Shown here: positions 37,102 through 48,659 of the stretch, piece after piece | Numbering within the stretch: the stretch's first letter is position 1 | Layout: each line of letters starts with the position of its first letter | NCBI GenBank assembly: GCA_021464245.1 | Contig: JADCRB010000040.1 | Span: 8,032,575 to 8,096,574 of the forward strand | Length of the DNA stretch: 64,000 bases | Reading direction: 5' to 3' | Source of the DNA: Carallia brachiata | Lineage: Eukaryota; Streptophyta; Magnoliopsida; Malpighiales; Rhizophoraceae | Translations under genes and position numbers: made by a program | Notes under the pieces: generated by a model | Seen by the model: only the letters and a program-made list of their open reading frames with translations | The model's database searches: none | What the model was told of the DNA's origin: nothing

Positions 37102-38779
37102 TGATGCGTGCGAATAACTACTAGCAAGTACACTAGTCGTTCAAGTAATATAGATAGTGAATAGAGTATCGTCCCACAAGGATTAATAACAAACAAGTAC
37201 TGAAACACGTATTAATCCTAATTTTATTTAGAAAAATTGATTGTAATATTGCAAAACTAACTAAAATAAACAAATAACACTAAAATGGAATAAATAGAAT
37301 GCTAAACGCAATGAGATATGATTAGGTAAAAATATGCTAGCGGTTCCCGTTGACCACACCAAAGTTAAACATGAAACTTAACTAATATGTCATCAAGAAA
37401 GGGTTTTATTCATGGGACAGCGGAATTTCCTATATTATTCAATACTCTCTCTCGAATTGTATTAAATCTACCTTTACCTATTAACCTAACATATCTCTAT
37501 GTAGATTTAAATAGCTAAAAAGGCATTATGATCTGTGAAAAACTCTAGTTTAAGTATATCTTTACGCAATTCACCAACTACTGCATGAATCATGTTTGTA
37601 CATCTCTGTATTTCATTCAATTCATGGTATGTATTATTTAATCTAATGCAAGGAATTTTATTTTGGTCTCAACCATGCAAATCATATCAATTTAAAAGGT
37701 CATCAAGCTTTTAAAAGCTTTAAGCACAATAAAACAAACTCACCATGAAAAAAAATCCTTGAATAGCATAAAAGAAAGAAAACTACATAACTAAGGTTAG
37801 GCTATACCGTAGCCCTAGCTAAAAAAATTAGTTCATAATAACAACAATAAAAATCAAACTAAACATTGAAGACAACATTGAAAAGTTTAAGATTAAAGAA
37901 AGATAAAGTAGCTGCTAAGTTTTGCTCCCTCGAAGATGTTGCCTCTTCTCCCCCTCTTTCCTCCACACGTTCTTCTCTATTTAACGCACAACTCTGCGTC
38001 CTTTCCTTTGCTCTTTCTCTGCCTTTGGATGCATTTGCGTGTCCTTTTTATAATAGAGTGGTCCCTCTTCTTAAATTAGGGTTTCCTCCCTCCAATAATA
38101 TTCTGGACAGATTTTGACCTGTAATTTCTAGCAAAATGTTCTCATCTTTTAGAATAGAATCAAACTTCAACTAAAACATGAAAGTCGTAGGGATGTCTCT
38201 TAGCTTTCTTTTTGCGTAAGAATCACTCAATTTCGACATCTGTAACTCATGTTATGCCCAAATTACCGATCAAAGGTATTATGACAAGAAAGAGTCCTAA
38301 TTAGGATTGGTTTCCTTATTTGAGTAGAAAGAGTCCTAGCAAACTGTTCTTATCTTTTAGAATAGAATCAAACTTCAGCTAAAACATGAAAGTCGTAGGG
38401 ATGTCTCTTAGCTTTCTTTTTGCGCAAGAATCACTCAATTTCGACATCTGTAACTCATGTTATGCCCAAATTACCAATCAAAGGTATTATGACAAGAAAG
38501 AGTCCTAATTAGGATTGGTTTCCTTATTTGAGTAGAATTCCACTCCAATAATTCTCCAAATTAGACCCAAAACTTTTTCTAAACTTCTATTTACTCCTCA
38601 ATTAATAATTCTTTACATTTATTCCACCAAATTAACTCAATTTAATCATTGCAGCCCTTTTCTACAAAAGAATGTAAAAATCAATGAAATCTTAACAAAA
38701 TCGATTCTAAATAAGAATGAAAATGCATAATTGAGAGTAAAATGAATAGAAAATATAGATATCAAATTAAACCTCATCA
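37102..38779. mobile_element. Solo LTR, 1678 bp
   Basis: It begins TGATGCGTGCG and ends CTCATCA, so the ends are TGATG...CATCA, and is flanked by identical 5-base copies of CTCGT. There is no gag or pol, no primer-binding site and no second LTR, so this is a solo LTR left by LTR-LTR recombination. Near the left end it has GAGTATCGTCCCACAAGGAT, a segment I have seen in other plant LTRs. Inside it at 38131-38540 is a near-perfect two-copy tandem repeat of 208 bases. An 83-codon plus-strand frame at 37866-38117 has no recognisable domain. Whether it is gypsy or copia is not settled. Confidence 0.85.
38131..38540. repeat. Two-copy 208 bp tandem repeat inside the solo LTR
   Basis: The block starting GCAAAATGTTCTCATCTTTT at 38131 recurs as GCAAACTGTTCTTATCTTTT at 38339. 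Both copies carry ATGAAAGTCGTAGGGATGTC and GAGTCCTAATTAGGATTGG and differ at only a few bases. Confidence 0.92.
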
Positions 38780-38784
38780 CTCGT
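38780..38784. repeat. Target site duplication CTCGT (right)
   Basis: The right copy of the 5-base duplication, immediately after the terminal CATCA. Confidence 0.85.
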
Positions 38785-39244
38785 TTTGAGCGGATGACGT
38801 CTTCCTCTATGGAGCACGTGATTGTCTATATCTCCTCTTCCCTTTGACCATTTAAAATATAAGCTCCAAACATTGGGGAATAGAACAAATCAAATTTAAG
38901 AAATGGTTCTCCCCTCAAACAAATACACCCATAATAAAGCCTATATTACAATCTGTAAACAAATGGTATTAAAATCCCCAAATTATGTTATGCATTCACA
39001 CAAGAAATAAAAAAAGGAAAAAAAAACCTAGTAATCCCGATCGATTCTCTTAATGTAAAAACACCCAATTTTTTAGCCTTAAAACCTACAAGAAACCATA
39101 TAATAATATTAAATTCCAAAAACTTTAAAAAATTATATTAAATTTCCTAGTTAATTAAATTAGTTAAATCTAAAAATAAAAAAGAAGTAAAAAACCTTAA
39201 ATGCCATAACTGAATCCCCTAGAGCAATAATCCCCACTTTTTTA

Positions 39245-39547
39245 GGGGCCGTTTGGTTTAAGAGGTGGAATCAGAATCGGAATTGGAATCAGAAACGAAA
39301 TACTTTTTTTTATGACATGTTTGGTTTATTCAGGAATCGAATCAAAACTTTTTGTAGTCGTTTGTTTTATTTTGGAATCAGAATCAATATCAAATATATG
39401 ATAATATTTATTTTACTAAAAATAAATAACCAATAAATACAAAAAATAAAAAATTATGAATATCAAAATAAAAATTAAAAATACAAAAATATTGTAACAT
39501 AATTTCAAATTAAAAATATTAAATAACGAGATAATAATAATAATAAT

Positions 39548-39588
<41 letters not shown>

Positions 39589-40179
39589 TAGTTCACAATA
39601 ACAATCATAAATATAAAATCTAAAATTAAAAAATAACATGAATTTTTATTAATAATGATAACAAAGAAGAAGTATGAATAATATTGTTATAATCAAAATG
39701 ATATTGTAGATATTATAAAATAAGTCATTATTAATAAATAAATTATTATTAAAATTATGAAATTTTTATGCAAATAATTTTATTATTTATGGTTATTATT
39801 AATATTATGAAAATATAGATAATATTATTATTATTTATAATGTAATTATTATCCTAATTTTTGAAATATTTAATTTTATTATAATATACAAATATTTATT
39901 ATCATTATCATTATCATTAATTATTATTATTATTATTATTATTATTTATGAGATTTATTTGTAATATTTATTATAAAATAATTTACAAAGTGAGAGAAAA
40001 GATGAGAAAATAAGAATGATTAACTACCTAAAGATAGGAATAGTGATTCCTACAGATGGGGGAATCTCATTCCAAAAAATAAAGGAATGAAAATAAGATT
40101 TTTTCCTACCAAACATTAAGAATTGAATTACTCATTCCTATTCCCATTCCCAAGCAAAAAAAGCCAACCAAACACCCCC
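39245..40179. mobile_element. PIF/Harbinger-type MITE, 935 bp
   Basis: The left end is GGGGCCGTTTGGTTTAAGAG and the right end, complemented, is GGGGGTGTTTGGTTGGC. The element is flanked by TTA at 39242-39244 and TTA at 40180-40182, the TWA duplication of the PIF/Harbinger superfamily. Just inside both ends are GGAATCAGAATC/GGAATGGGAATAGG-like blocks typical of these MITEs. The centre is very AT-rich with long ATT/TTA microsatellites and has no coding capacity, so it would need a transposase supplied elsewhere. Confidence 0.85.
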
Positions 40180-40182
40180 TTA

Positions 40183-41690
40183 ACGTTAATAAAACCGTAA
40201 AACTTGTGTAAACCAAAACGTAACTCTAAAAGTTGCACTGCATCCTTAAATGAACAAAATCCATTACGTAGGGGGTCGCCACTCTGGTAGGCTTTGAGAG
40301 GATTTGGAGAAGAGAGAAAATAAATTAGGGTTATTGTGTTGTGTCTGCAACGTTTATGTGCATATGTATGATTAACATGGTCTTTTCACTCCATCCGTTT
40401 GTTTTAACTAATGACATTTGAATCTGGTTTTTTTTTTTTTTAATTTCTTAAAATGATAGATACGATATGTAGCTTTCATAGAGATACTAATGACTTTGAA
40501 GTGGCTAGTGACATACTTCTTTTGCAATTTTAGCTCTTTTTGACTAATTCTTTTCCAATTTTTTGCTTCTTTTGTGTCCTATTCAATAAGCTTTTTCGAG
40601 CTTATAACTTTAACATAAATAGATTTCTTAATTATTATTTAATATAAGAAGTGAAAAAGAAAAAATATATTATTTAAAAAAATTTACAAGGAGTGGAAAT
40701 TTATATTTCATTCATTTTTTATAATTGACGGGTTAATTGGTTCTTAAATAAGTTTATGTTTCATCTCCCCAGTTGAAATAAAGTTTGCATTTATTAAAGA
40801 AAATAAACAAAGTAACTTACTTGTTGAAAGAAAATGAACCAAGTGAACGACAGAACAGCAAAATGGGCATGCTTTTTGCAATTTAACCTTTGTAGTTGTT
40901 CGCATGGATCATTTATAGTTTGACAAATAGTTTTGTGAAATCAAAAGGTTAGTAATCTCGAAAAAATTAAAATTGATGACCTATGGTTTTATTGGAATTT
41001 TTATATTTCACACACAACCGATATTAAGTTAACTTGACTAAATTTTTCATTGACTAAAATTGAAAATTTTCAAAGATAATATAAAAACAAAGAAATTATT
41101 TATTTTCTTTGCTAAGCTTACTTGATATAAAGACACATTGGCACTTGGCCAAGTTGTAAAATTTGTTACATACTCAGCAAGACCCGGAAAGGGAAAAAGA
41201 ATAAAAAAATAGCTTGAATTATGGCATGTGCTGTTATTGGGGTTTGAAATCAAACATCTCTTCAGCACAATTTTTTGTACTTGATTTTCATATAATGAAC
41301 CATATAAAATTACACGAGAGAATGAAAAGGTGACTATAGACATATTTTAATTAATTTGTATAATATATATTAATTTATCGCTGTAAACCCTAAGATATCA
41401 TTACAGCTAGGAATGGGGCATTTTCGTAAAAGAAAAACCCGAAAAAAATCTCGAACTGGCGGACTCGTATCTGATGCTAAAGAAGGAGTTATGCTTATCC
41501 CGCTTGCGCTTGCGCTTGGTTTGGTTGTTGTACTTTCGTAATATCTCTCTCTCTCTCTTTCCTGTTACATAATTTCCCCAAGTCGAGAGACTGAAAACCC
41601 TAGAACTTGGGGGCAAAAAAAAAAAACCCCTAGAAGTTGAATCAACACCAATTGCAATCAAATTATATATACATATATATATAAAAATAG
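40183..41690. other. Intergenic DNA upstream of the SPF30 gene
   Basis: No gene is recognised. The 3' part (about 41540-41713) with a CT run and A-rich leader sequence probably contains the promoter and 5' untranslated region of the downstream splicing-factor gene. Opposite-strand frames here have no domains. Confidence 0.45.
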
Positions 41691-41713
41691 TAAGTAGAAA
41701 AAAGAAAAACAAA

Positions 41714-44700
41714 ATGCAAGGAGGAGGAGGAGGAGGAGGAGAAGTAAGCATAGAGGAGCTGGCTTCCAATCTCTCCACCTACAGAGAACAGCTTTACCAG
41801 GTTACTACTACCCCTTCTTTTTCCCCCTTTTTTTTTCAAAAAATTTTTGATTTCTATTTTTGTGGATTTAAGGTTGTTCTTTCCGATACTTCGTTTGAAT
41901 TCATTGTTTTTCCTTTTTATGGTTTCAATTAAGCGAATAAGCCTTTAGGTCTTCTTCTTTATGTTTTTTCAACGCAATTCAAATTCTCCCCCCCCCCCCC
42001 CCCCACCCCACCCGCCCAATCCCTTCGTGTTTTTCTGTGGATTTTTGGGGTTGGCCCGTGGCCATGTCTGGGTGTTCGGAAACTGGAGGGATCGTGGAAA
42101 GGAAATAAGCAAGAGAGTGAATTGAATGGTGCGCAAGTGACTAAAGCCTTCGTATCTAGCTATCAAGTTCATTTTTGGTTTTTTTTTTTATTTTAAAATA
42201 AATTTCTGTTAATTTACGATTTGTGTATATTAATGGTTAAACTCTACTGACCTATTCTTTGACCGCAATCTGTTATGATTTGTCCCGAAATTTACCGGGC
42301 AGTCATTATACAAGTAAATTTTGATGTTACAATATTTTGCCATTTAAATGTGTATGATTACAAATTCTGCAATTCGAGATCTTTGATAGTATCACCCAAA
42401 GTATCATTTTTGTAAACCCTCCTGCAGTTGATAGTCTTCGTCTTGTCATGGCCGCTACTTTTATATATGATTATTTTCTTTTTGGTATTTAACTGAAGTC
42501 TGTATCTCAGTTTCTGTTTTTCTAGCTTCAGGTGTTTCATCGTCCTGTGCATTGGTATATGAAATTTAGTCCGGGCTCCTGTGAGACATTCCTGTGATTC
42601 TTCTTTCAGGAGTTCTTTGAGTATTGATATTGATAAAGAAAAAAAAAAAAAAAAAAAAGCTTAATTGTACCTTATGGTCATCCACAAAATATGAATGCAA
42701 ACCATTGTAATCCAATGGTAAGATCGATACTCATCTTTGGGAAAATCTGTACATCCTTAATTGTGCTTAAATGCCAGTGAGAATTTTAAATTGTATTTGT
42801 TTGTTGAAACAGATTGATTTTTTGATTATTTGTAGTGCTCTTTTTCTTTGCAGAATTATTTTGAAAAAACAACATTAAAACAATAATTGAGGATGATAGC
42901 ACTGAAATCTGTTACTCGTTGACTGTCTCATTAACTTTATGACTGTGGTATGAGATATTTTGCGTACATGTTATCCATGGATTTTGGTGTTCCTTATGAT
43001 AAAACAGTATTTATGCAGAAAGATGGATTCATTAAAAAAAAAAAAAAACTTTTATTTTTGTTCTCCCAAAACAAGATTTTCTAGACAATGTTTAACTCAT
43101 TTGAGATTCTCTCTACCTCCTCTCCCTTCCTGCCCTTATTGATGCCATGTCTTGTTCATCCATTCACATTACGTCATTACGGATGATAAATAGATATATA
43201 CACTGTTGGATCCTACGTTTAAATTTTATTTCTTGCTTGTGAATCAGGTGAGGCAGCTTTTGGTTGATGATCCTGGAAACTCCGAATATGTGGACATGGA
43301 GAAGGAGCTCACTGAGGTGGCCATTTTTATTATTGTTTTATCCTTTTTTTTTTTTTTTTTTTGGTCGTTGTTACCTTTTCTTTTGAACATATTTGCCTTA
43401 TATTATCGGGATTGTTGTCTTCCTATTTGAGTCCATCCTAGCAGTTGCCATTGCGAAGTATTCTTCTTGAGCCAGTATTCAAACTCGTTTCTAGCTGTAA
43501 GGACCACTGAATCAATTGTAGGTCGTACTCTTTGGGTGTCTGGGTAGATTTGCCATTTTAGTGTTCATAATTTTGATGCATTCTTCTTTTTATTTTTGCG
43601 CCGTGTCTCTTGAAGGAATCAACATGTTGCTTAAACAAGCAACTTTAATTAACTGCTAGTGGCTCCCGTGGAGATTTATTTTCATTTCAGGGTTGAAAAG
43701 GTGAGGGTGGTTTTTACACTAAATAAAGTTAAATACACTCTGGAAATAAAAATTCTCCGCGGAATTCTTCGCAAAATAAAATTGTTAGAGCTATTTGTGA
43801 AAACTTAGAGCTTCATCAAGATGCACATCACCTCTATCTTGGTTCATTTGCAGGTCTCCTTTTGTAGCGTGATGGCCAGCCTGCATCTCTTCCTGACATG
43901 ATTTGAGATGTTCACACTGAGATTCTATGTTCGAATTTTAAAGTAGATTGCGATTTGTGATCTCAAAGATTATGTTTCTCTTTGTTTTTTTATTTCATTT
44001 TAGAGTTTGCTAATATTGTGGAGATGCAGGTGATTGCACTTACAGAAGAGCTCCTTGCAACTGCAAAGCAAAATGAGACTGCTGGATCAGCAATTGGCTC
44101 AGGGACCAGCATGTCTCCTGGTTTCCCCAGACTCAAGGTATAGAAACTGTTGACTGATGCCTTTTCAGGTTCGATGTCCTTATGTGAAAATGGGAAACAC
44201 ATATAGAAGTACTACCATAGTAATAAAATTTTGCATTGATGAATGTCCGGTATTGATTAGATGCCCTTTTTTTTTTTTGTCCCAATCAGGGATCAGCCAA
44301 CATCTCTGAGCAAAATGAGAAGTTTCCTATTGGTGCTAAAGTTCAAGCAGTATGGAGTGAAGATGGAGAATGGTTAGTTATAAACACAGAAAGAATTGGC
44401 ATTTTAATCAACCACTGTCCATTTTCTTCTGTTCACTTTATCTTCTCTATTCTTGCTTTCTTTGATTTGATTAGCTATGTGTTTAGGTACGATGCAACAG
44501 TTGAGGCTCATACTCCAAATGGATATTATGTTACCTATGATGGATGGGGGAACAAGGAAGAGGTTTGATTTTATTTTTGTGCATTGCTGTCTACCATTTA
44601 TATCCTGCAGTAAGTATGCATTGTCACATGCTATTCATTAGTTTGGAGTATTTTACATTGTAATTGTGTCAAGGATAGGTAGGCTATAGATCAATCAAGT

Positions 44701-46640
44701 TGTCTTTATTTTCTTTTTTTTTTTAATTGAATCAAGTGACAACATTGTTAGATTAATTCGGTTAATCATGTGAATGAGTCTCAGATGACTATCCTGTCAA
44801 ATTTTACTAACATAAGGGCAGTAATGATGTCGAATTGAAGGAATAGAGCTTGGCACCTTTTGAATTATTTCATAGAAAAGGAGCTGTGTATTAGTTTGTT
44901 ACTGTTTTAGTGCTGATATTCTTGAGCAAGGCATTAATTTCAATTGAGTTAATGTTGTTACTGTCAGTTATTTAATATTTCATTAACATGATTTTAATTC
45001 TTTGAAATGATATAGTTTTTAGAATTTATAATGTTACGTCTCATTTACCAGAAAAAAAGACAAATAAGAAAAAATTCTTAAAAAAAGCCACACAAATGCT
45101 GAGTGAGAAATGAGGCCTGAAATTGAGAATGCTGATATTTGAAGATGAAACTCTGTTTGTACAGTATGTATTCAATGAAGTGGAGCTGGCTGCATGACCT
45201 CGTTGTACTTTTTCTTTTTTTTTTTTTCATGTTTTTCTTGCGTCTATGATCTTCTGTCTTTTATACGAGATGGTTTGTTACTGACAGTCACTAATTCCAG
45301 GTGGATCCTGACAACGTACGGCCTATAGAATTCAATGCTTTATTAGAGGCTGAAAGAGTTGCTGAAGCCACAAAACAAGCAATCAAACGGAAGATTGCCC
45401 AAGCCGCTTCATTGGACTTTCAATCAAGAAGTTTACCAGCCAAGCTCCGTATTGAAGCTGATGACCCAGAGGATGTGGTAGGCATTGGCTTTTATTTCTT
45501 TGATAGGTGTAATTAATTCGTATGCATTGCTAACTTTGCATGGTTACTGATGTCCGCATTTATGTAATTGGAATTGACTAAAGCATCTCTTAAGTATTCC
45601 TACTGTTTCCTGGCTGTGGAAGCTAAAGAGGTTTTCAACTCTCTACCTTTGCTGAACGTGAATCGACCACTAGGTTTTTTTTCACCATTTTGAATTTAAT
45701 GCAGTAAATGATGCAAATTCTGTTGTCCAGTCATTATCCAGTTATTGCTTCATTTTTTAGATTGTTATTCATAAATTCTAACTGAACATAGGGTTCTATA
45801 ATTATATGGGGTTTCCGTTACTTTGCATTTCTTTTTGTGTTCAAACACAAGGTTTTGTTTGCAATAGCGACGAACTTACTAAAAATAACATTAACAGAAA
45901 GCTGCCAAACGTAAGAAGATACATGCTTTTAAATCAAAGGTCCGATTCGAGCAACTTGAAGTTGCACAAAACAAGCGGCAGAATGCATGGCAGCAGTTCC
46001 AGACAACGAAAGGCAAGACTAAGAAGGTACACACGTATACAATACAAGGAGCTCTATAAGTATTTCTCGATTGACAATTAAGTATATTGTTAGCTGAGCC
46101 CAAACTGAACTTCAATTGCCATTTGGATGAGCTAAATGGTACTATTTTCATATGCTTGCTGTATTGAGACTAAATAAATGGTATGTTGATGTCATAATGG
46201 TGCCAACGATTGTTGTCTGGAGCAAAATGGTCACAAAGCACCATCTATCAGCACTCATAGCCTTTTGTTTTCTTTTTGCACTATACAGTGTCATTTAGAT
46301 TGTTCACCTGGCAGTTTGATTGCTATTACATTAGCAGAAGCTGGGACAGAGTTGGCTTTTTAGTTATAAATCATAAATCACATTATCCAACAGAAATGGT
46401 GAAGAACATGAAAACAATTAGTTTCTTTTTGGAAATATCAATTCGTGGTTTGATATGTGGTTTTGTTTTTCCCAGATTGGTTTCTTCTCTGGGCGCAGGC
46501 GGGAAAGCATTTTTAAGTCTCCTGATGATCCATATGGTAAGGTTGGTGTCACGGGAAGTGGAAAAGGCTTGACAGAGTTCCAGAAGAGGGAAAAGCACTT
46601 GCATCTCAAGGGTGCAAATGTTGAGACCACTGATGATTAG
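41714..46640 (+). CDS. Survival-motor-neuron-related splicing factor 30 (SPF30/SMNDC1-like)
   Basis: Nuclear Tudor-domain protein; animal SPF30 is needed for spliceosome assembly and its Tudor domain binds symmetrically dimethylated arginine on Sm proteins. Coding exons: 41714-41800, 43248-43316, 44030-44137, 44290-44372, 44487-44562, 45301-45477, 45898-46026, 46476-46640; total 894 bases, 297 residues, near the usual plant length. The N-terminus has a GGA-encoded run of seven Gly, then EVSIEELASNLSTYREQL and a coiled segment VDMEKELTEVIALTEELLAT. The Tudor domain lies at about residues 97-150 (PIGAKVQAVWSEDGEWYDA, then GYYVTYDGWGNKEEVDPDNV). A basic stretch AAKRKKIHAFKSK is a likely nuclear signal. 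The C-terminus has the conserved KKIGFFSGRRRESIFKSP and GKVGVTGSGKGLTEFQKREK. All introns are GT-AG. It appears intact. Confidence 0.95.
41988..42004 (+). repeat. C17 homopolymer in SPF30 intron 1
   Basis: Seventeen consecutive C residues followed by C-rich sequence, within the 1447-base first intron. Such runs are rare in this AT-rich window and prone to length error. Confidence 0.9.
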
Positions 46641-46900
46641 CCTAAATCTTCTTATAAACCCCTTGCTATGTTGTTCCTACCTTATGATCAAACCAATTGA
46701 GTAGCAAGGATAGTGATCAAAGAATAGTTGCCTTGCCTAGAGTTGTGTTGATGACAAGTGCAATTTATGCTCTGCAACAGTTCAATTTCTGTGAAACCAG
46801 TAAGATATGTTTCATTTTGCAATCTTTACTGAAAAGGCTTTCACCAGTGTATTCTTTAATGGAAGACTCTCATTAGTTGGCCTTACTAGAGAGTGTATTA
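46641..46900 (+). other. SPF30 3' untranslated region and flank
   Basis: Sequence after the TAG stop at 46638-46640. No further coding signal was seen. The poly(A) site is not obvious. Confidence 0.4.
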
Positions 46901-46929
46901 TTGTCGGCATGTCAAATATCTGATATACA

Positions 46930-47450
46930 CCGCATTCCAGTGACAACCTTTCCCAGGTCCTGGCTTGACGTGGGACAAGCGGTCACGGGCTTGTCCATTT
47001 ACAGTGAGCCTACTTGAGTTGGCTATCAAGTTCAGTGGCGGAATGCCCTCCGGATCTCGATTTAGTGGGGTGGTCAAAAGGGGGCTCCGGTTAGATGGAT
47101 AAGTAGCACTTGTAGTTTGACATCCGGTTGTGTAATGCCCGCATGTGTTTTAAAACCTTCATCTCCGCCCCCCTGAAAGAGATAGGAACAGCCTTGCAAC
47201 TTGTTCTTGGTGGATATCGTAACACGGAAAAGAATGAGCACGTTACTCGTTAACTGCAGCCATGCCCTCCTAGTTAGCAACCGCATGCAATGCCTATGAG
47301 AAGCCTCCAATTTCCATCCAGTCATTGTTACCTATAGCACTCAGGAGTTGGGTTTTAGCGGCGTAGGAGCTCATTATGGGCTCAAGAAGTGGTACATGGA
47401 CGCCTCCTTCGAACGTCTCACGGAAAGAAGTCAGTTAATTATATATAAGA
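46930..47450. other. GC-richer island, possibly organelle-derived
   Basis: This ~520-base block has clearly more G and C and far fewer A/T runs than the flanks, with segments such as GGACAAGCGGTCACGGGCTTG and GCGGCGTAGGAGCTCATTATGG. It has no convincing open frame or RNA fold that I can name. The texture resembles plant mitochondrial DNA, so a nuclear insertion of mitochondrial DNA is a reasonable guess, but I cannot identify the source locus. Confidence 0.3.
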
Positions 47451-47741
47451 TGCCCAACAGGAATTTTATCTCTATTTGCCAAATAGTAGAGTTCCTTGGC
47501 CAGACAAATCTATTCCTACAACATTCATACTCAAATACACGAAATTTAAGGTACTTGCATTAGCCCGAAAAAAAAAAAAAAGACAAAAAATCTTTTTTTA
47601 GAAAATCAAGGGTTAAATTGAAGTGAGTATATTTAAAATAATATTAAATATATTTAAAGCTTAATTTTTTTTTAAAAAAAGAGAAATATAAATGGTGTAG
47701 GACCAGTGAAATACGACCATGTAACATCACTCTTTGCCTAA

Positions 47742-48222
47742 CATTATGTTTGAAAGGGGGAAAGAGGGGGGAGACAGAGGGAAGTGAGAGAATGAAAATA
47801 AATTATTGTATTTGAAAATATTTGAAAAGTGAAAGAGATGAGAGTTTTTAATTCCTCTAATCCTCCCTGAACCACCAAAATTAATCCTTTAAAAAATGAG
47901 AGAGTAGTTGTTGATTCCCTATTAAATTTGTTAAATGACTTAATTACCCTTTACATAATTTAAAAATTATAATTTTATCTAAATAAAATATTTTAATAGA
48001 ATTTATTATGTAATATAAAATTACTATTTCAATACATTTGATTTTCATTTCCTTCACTTTTCACCCTTTCCTAAATAAAAGAAATTATAGTTTTCCTCAC
48101 TTCTTTCACTTCTTCTCAAATACAATAGATGATAGGAAATATTTCTCTCTTCTAATGATCCTCTCATCCACTTTTCTCTCTCTCACTTTCCTCTTTTCCA
48201 AAGATTTTATTCAAATATAGTG
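47742..48222. mobile_element. MITE, 481 bp, TAA target duplication
   Basis: The left end is CATTATGTTTGAA and the complemented right end is CACTATATTTGAA. The element is flanked by TAA at 47739-47741 and at 48223-48225. Inside, purine-rich sequence on the left (GGGGGAAAGAGGGGGGAG) is mirrored by pyrimidine-rich sequence on the right (CTCTCTCACTTTCCTC), and a second inner inverted pair TTGTATTTGAAAA / CTCAAATACAA is present. The 3-base TWA duplication suggests a Harbinger-related MITE, though the end sequence is not the classical one. It does not encode protein. Confidence 0.7.
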
Positions 48223-48225
48223 TAA

Positions 48226-48650
48226 AAGATGATGTCGTACTCCATTATCTAGCCGTATAACAGTCACTTGTTGAGTAGTAATGCTAGAGATATGTATGAC
48301 TTCTATGCTTTTTTAAATTCATTCGGCTCGTTGAACTATTGAACTATGAACTACATAATAGAAGTAATTATTATTATTATTTTTTTTATAAATCTCACAT
48401 TCTCTCTTTCTAATATTAGAACCCAAGACTTTCAAAATAAAAATTTAAATTTTAACCATTGTGATGCTCCCAAAGAAACATATATATACAATTTTTGACA
48501 TCACAAGTGATAAGGATTAGGCCCAATGATTCAACCGAACTCTTATTGCTTATTAAGTCGAGGTTTCGAAGTCCACTAGCAAGTCCGAATGAACTTGTGT
48601 TCACAAATTGCCTACAATGAACCCTTAACCCCCGTTATATAGAAATGTGC
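48226..48650. other. AT-rich intergenic DNA, nothing recognised
   Basis: No coding region, RNA gene or terminal repeat was identified between the 481 bp MITE and the GC-richer block that follows. Confidence 0.4.
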
Positions 48651-48659
48651 TCTTCATTC

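Noticed and set aside
36836..37117. 93-codon plus-strand frame
   Set aside because: Low-complexity Ser/Leu/Phe-rich C-terminus, crosses the border of the solo LTR and has no recognised domain.
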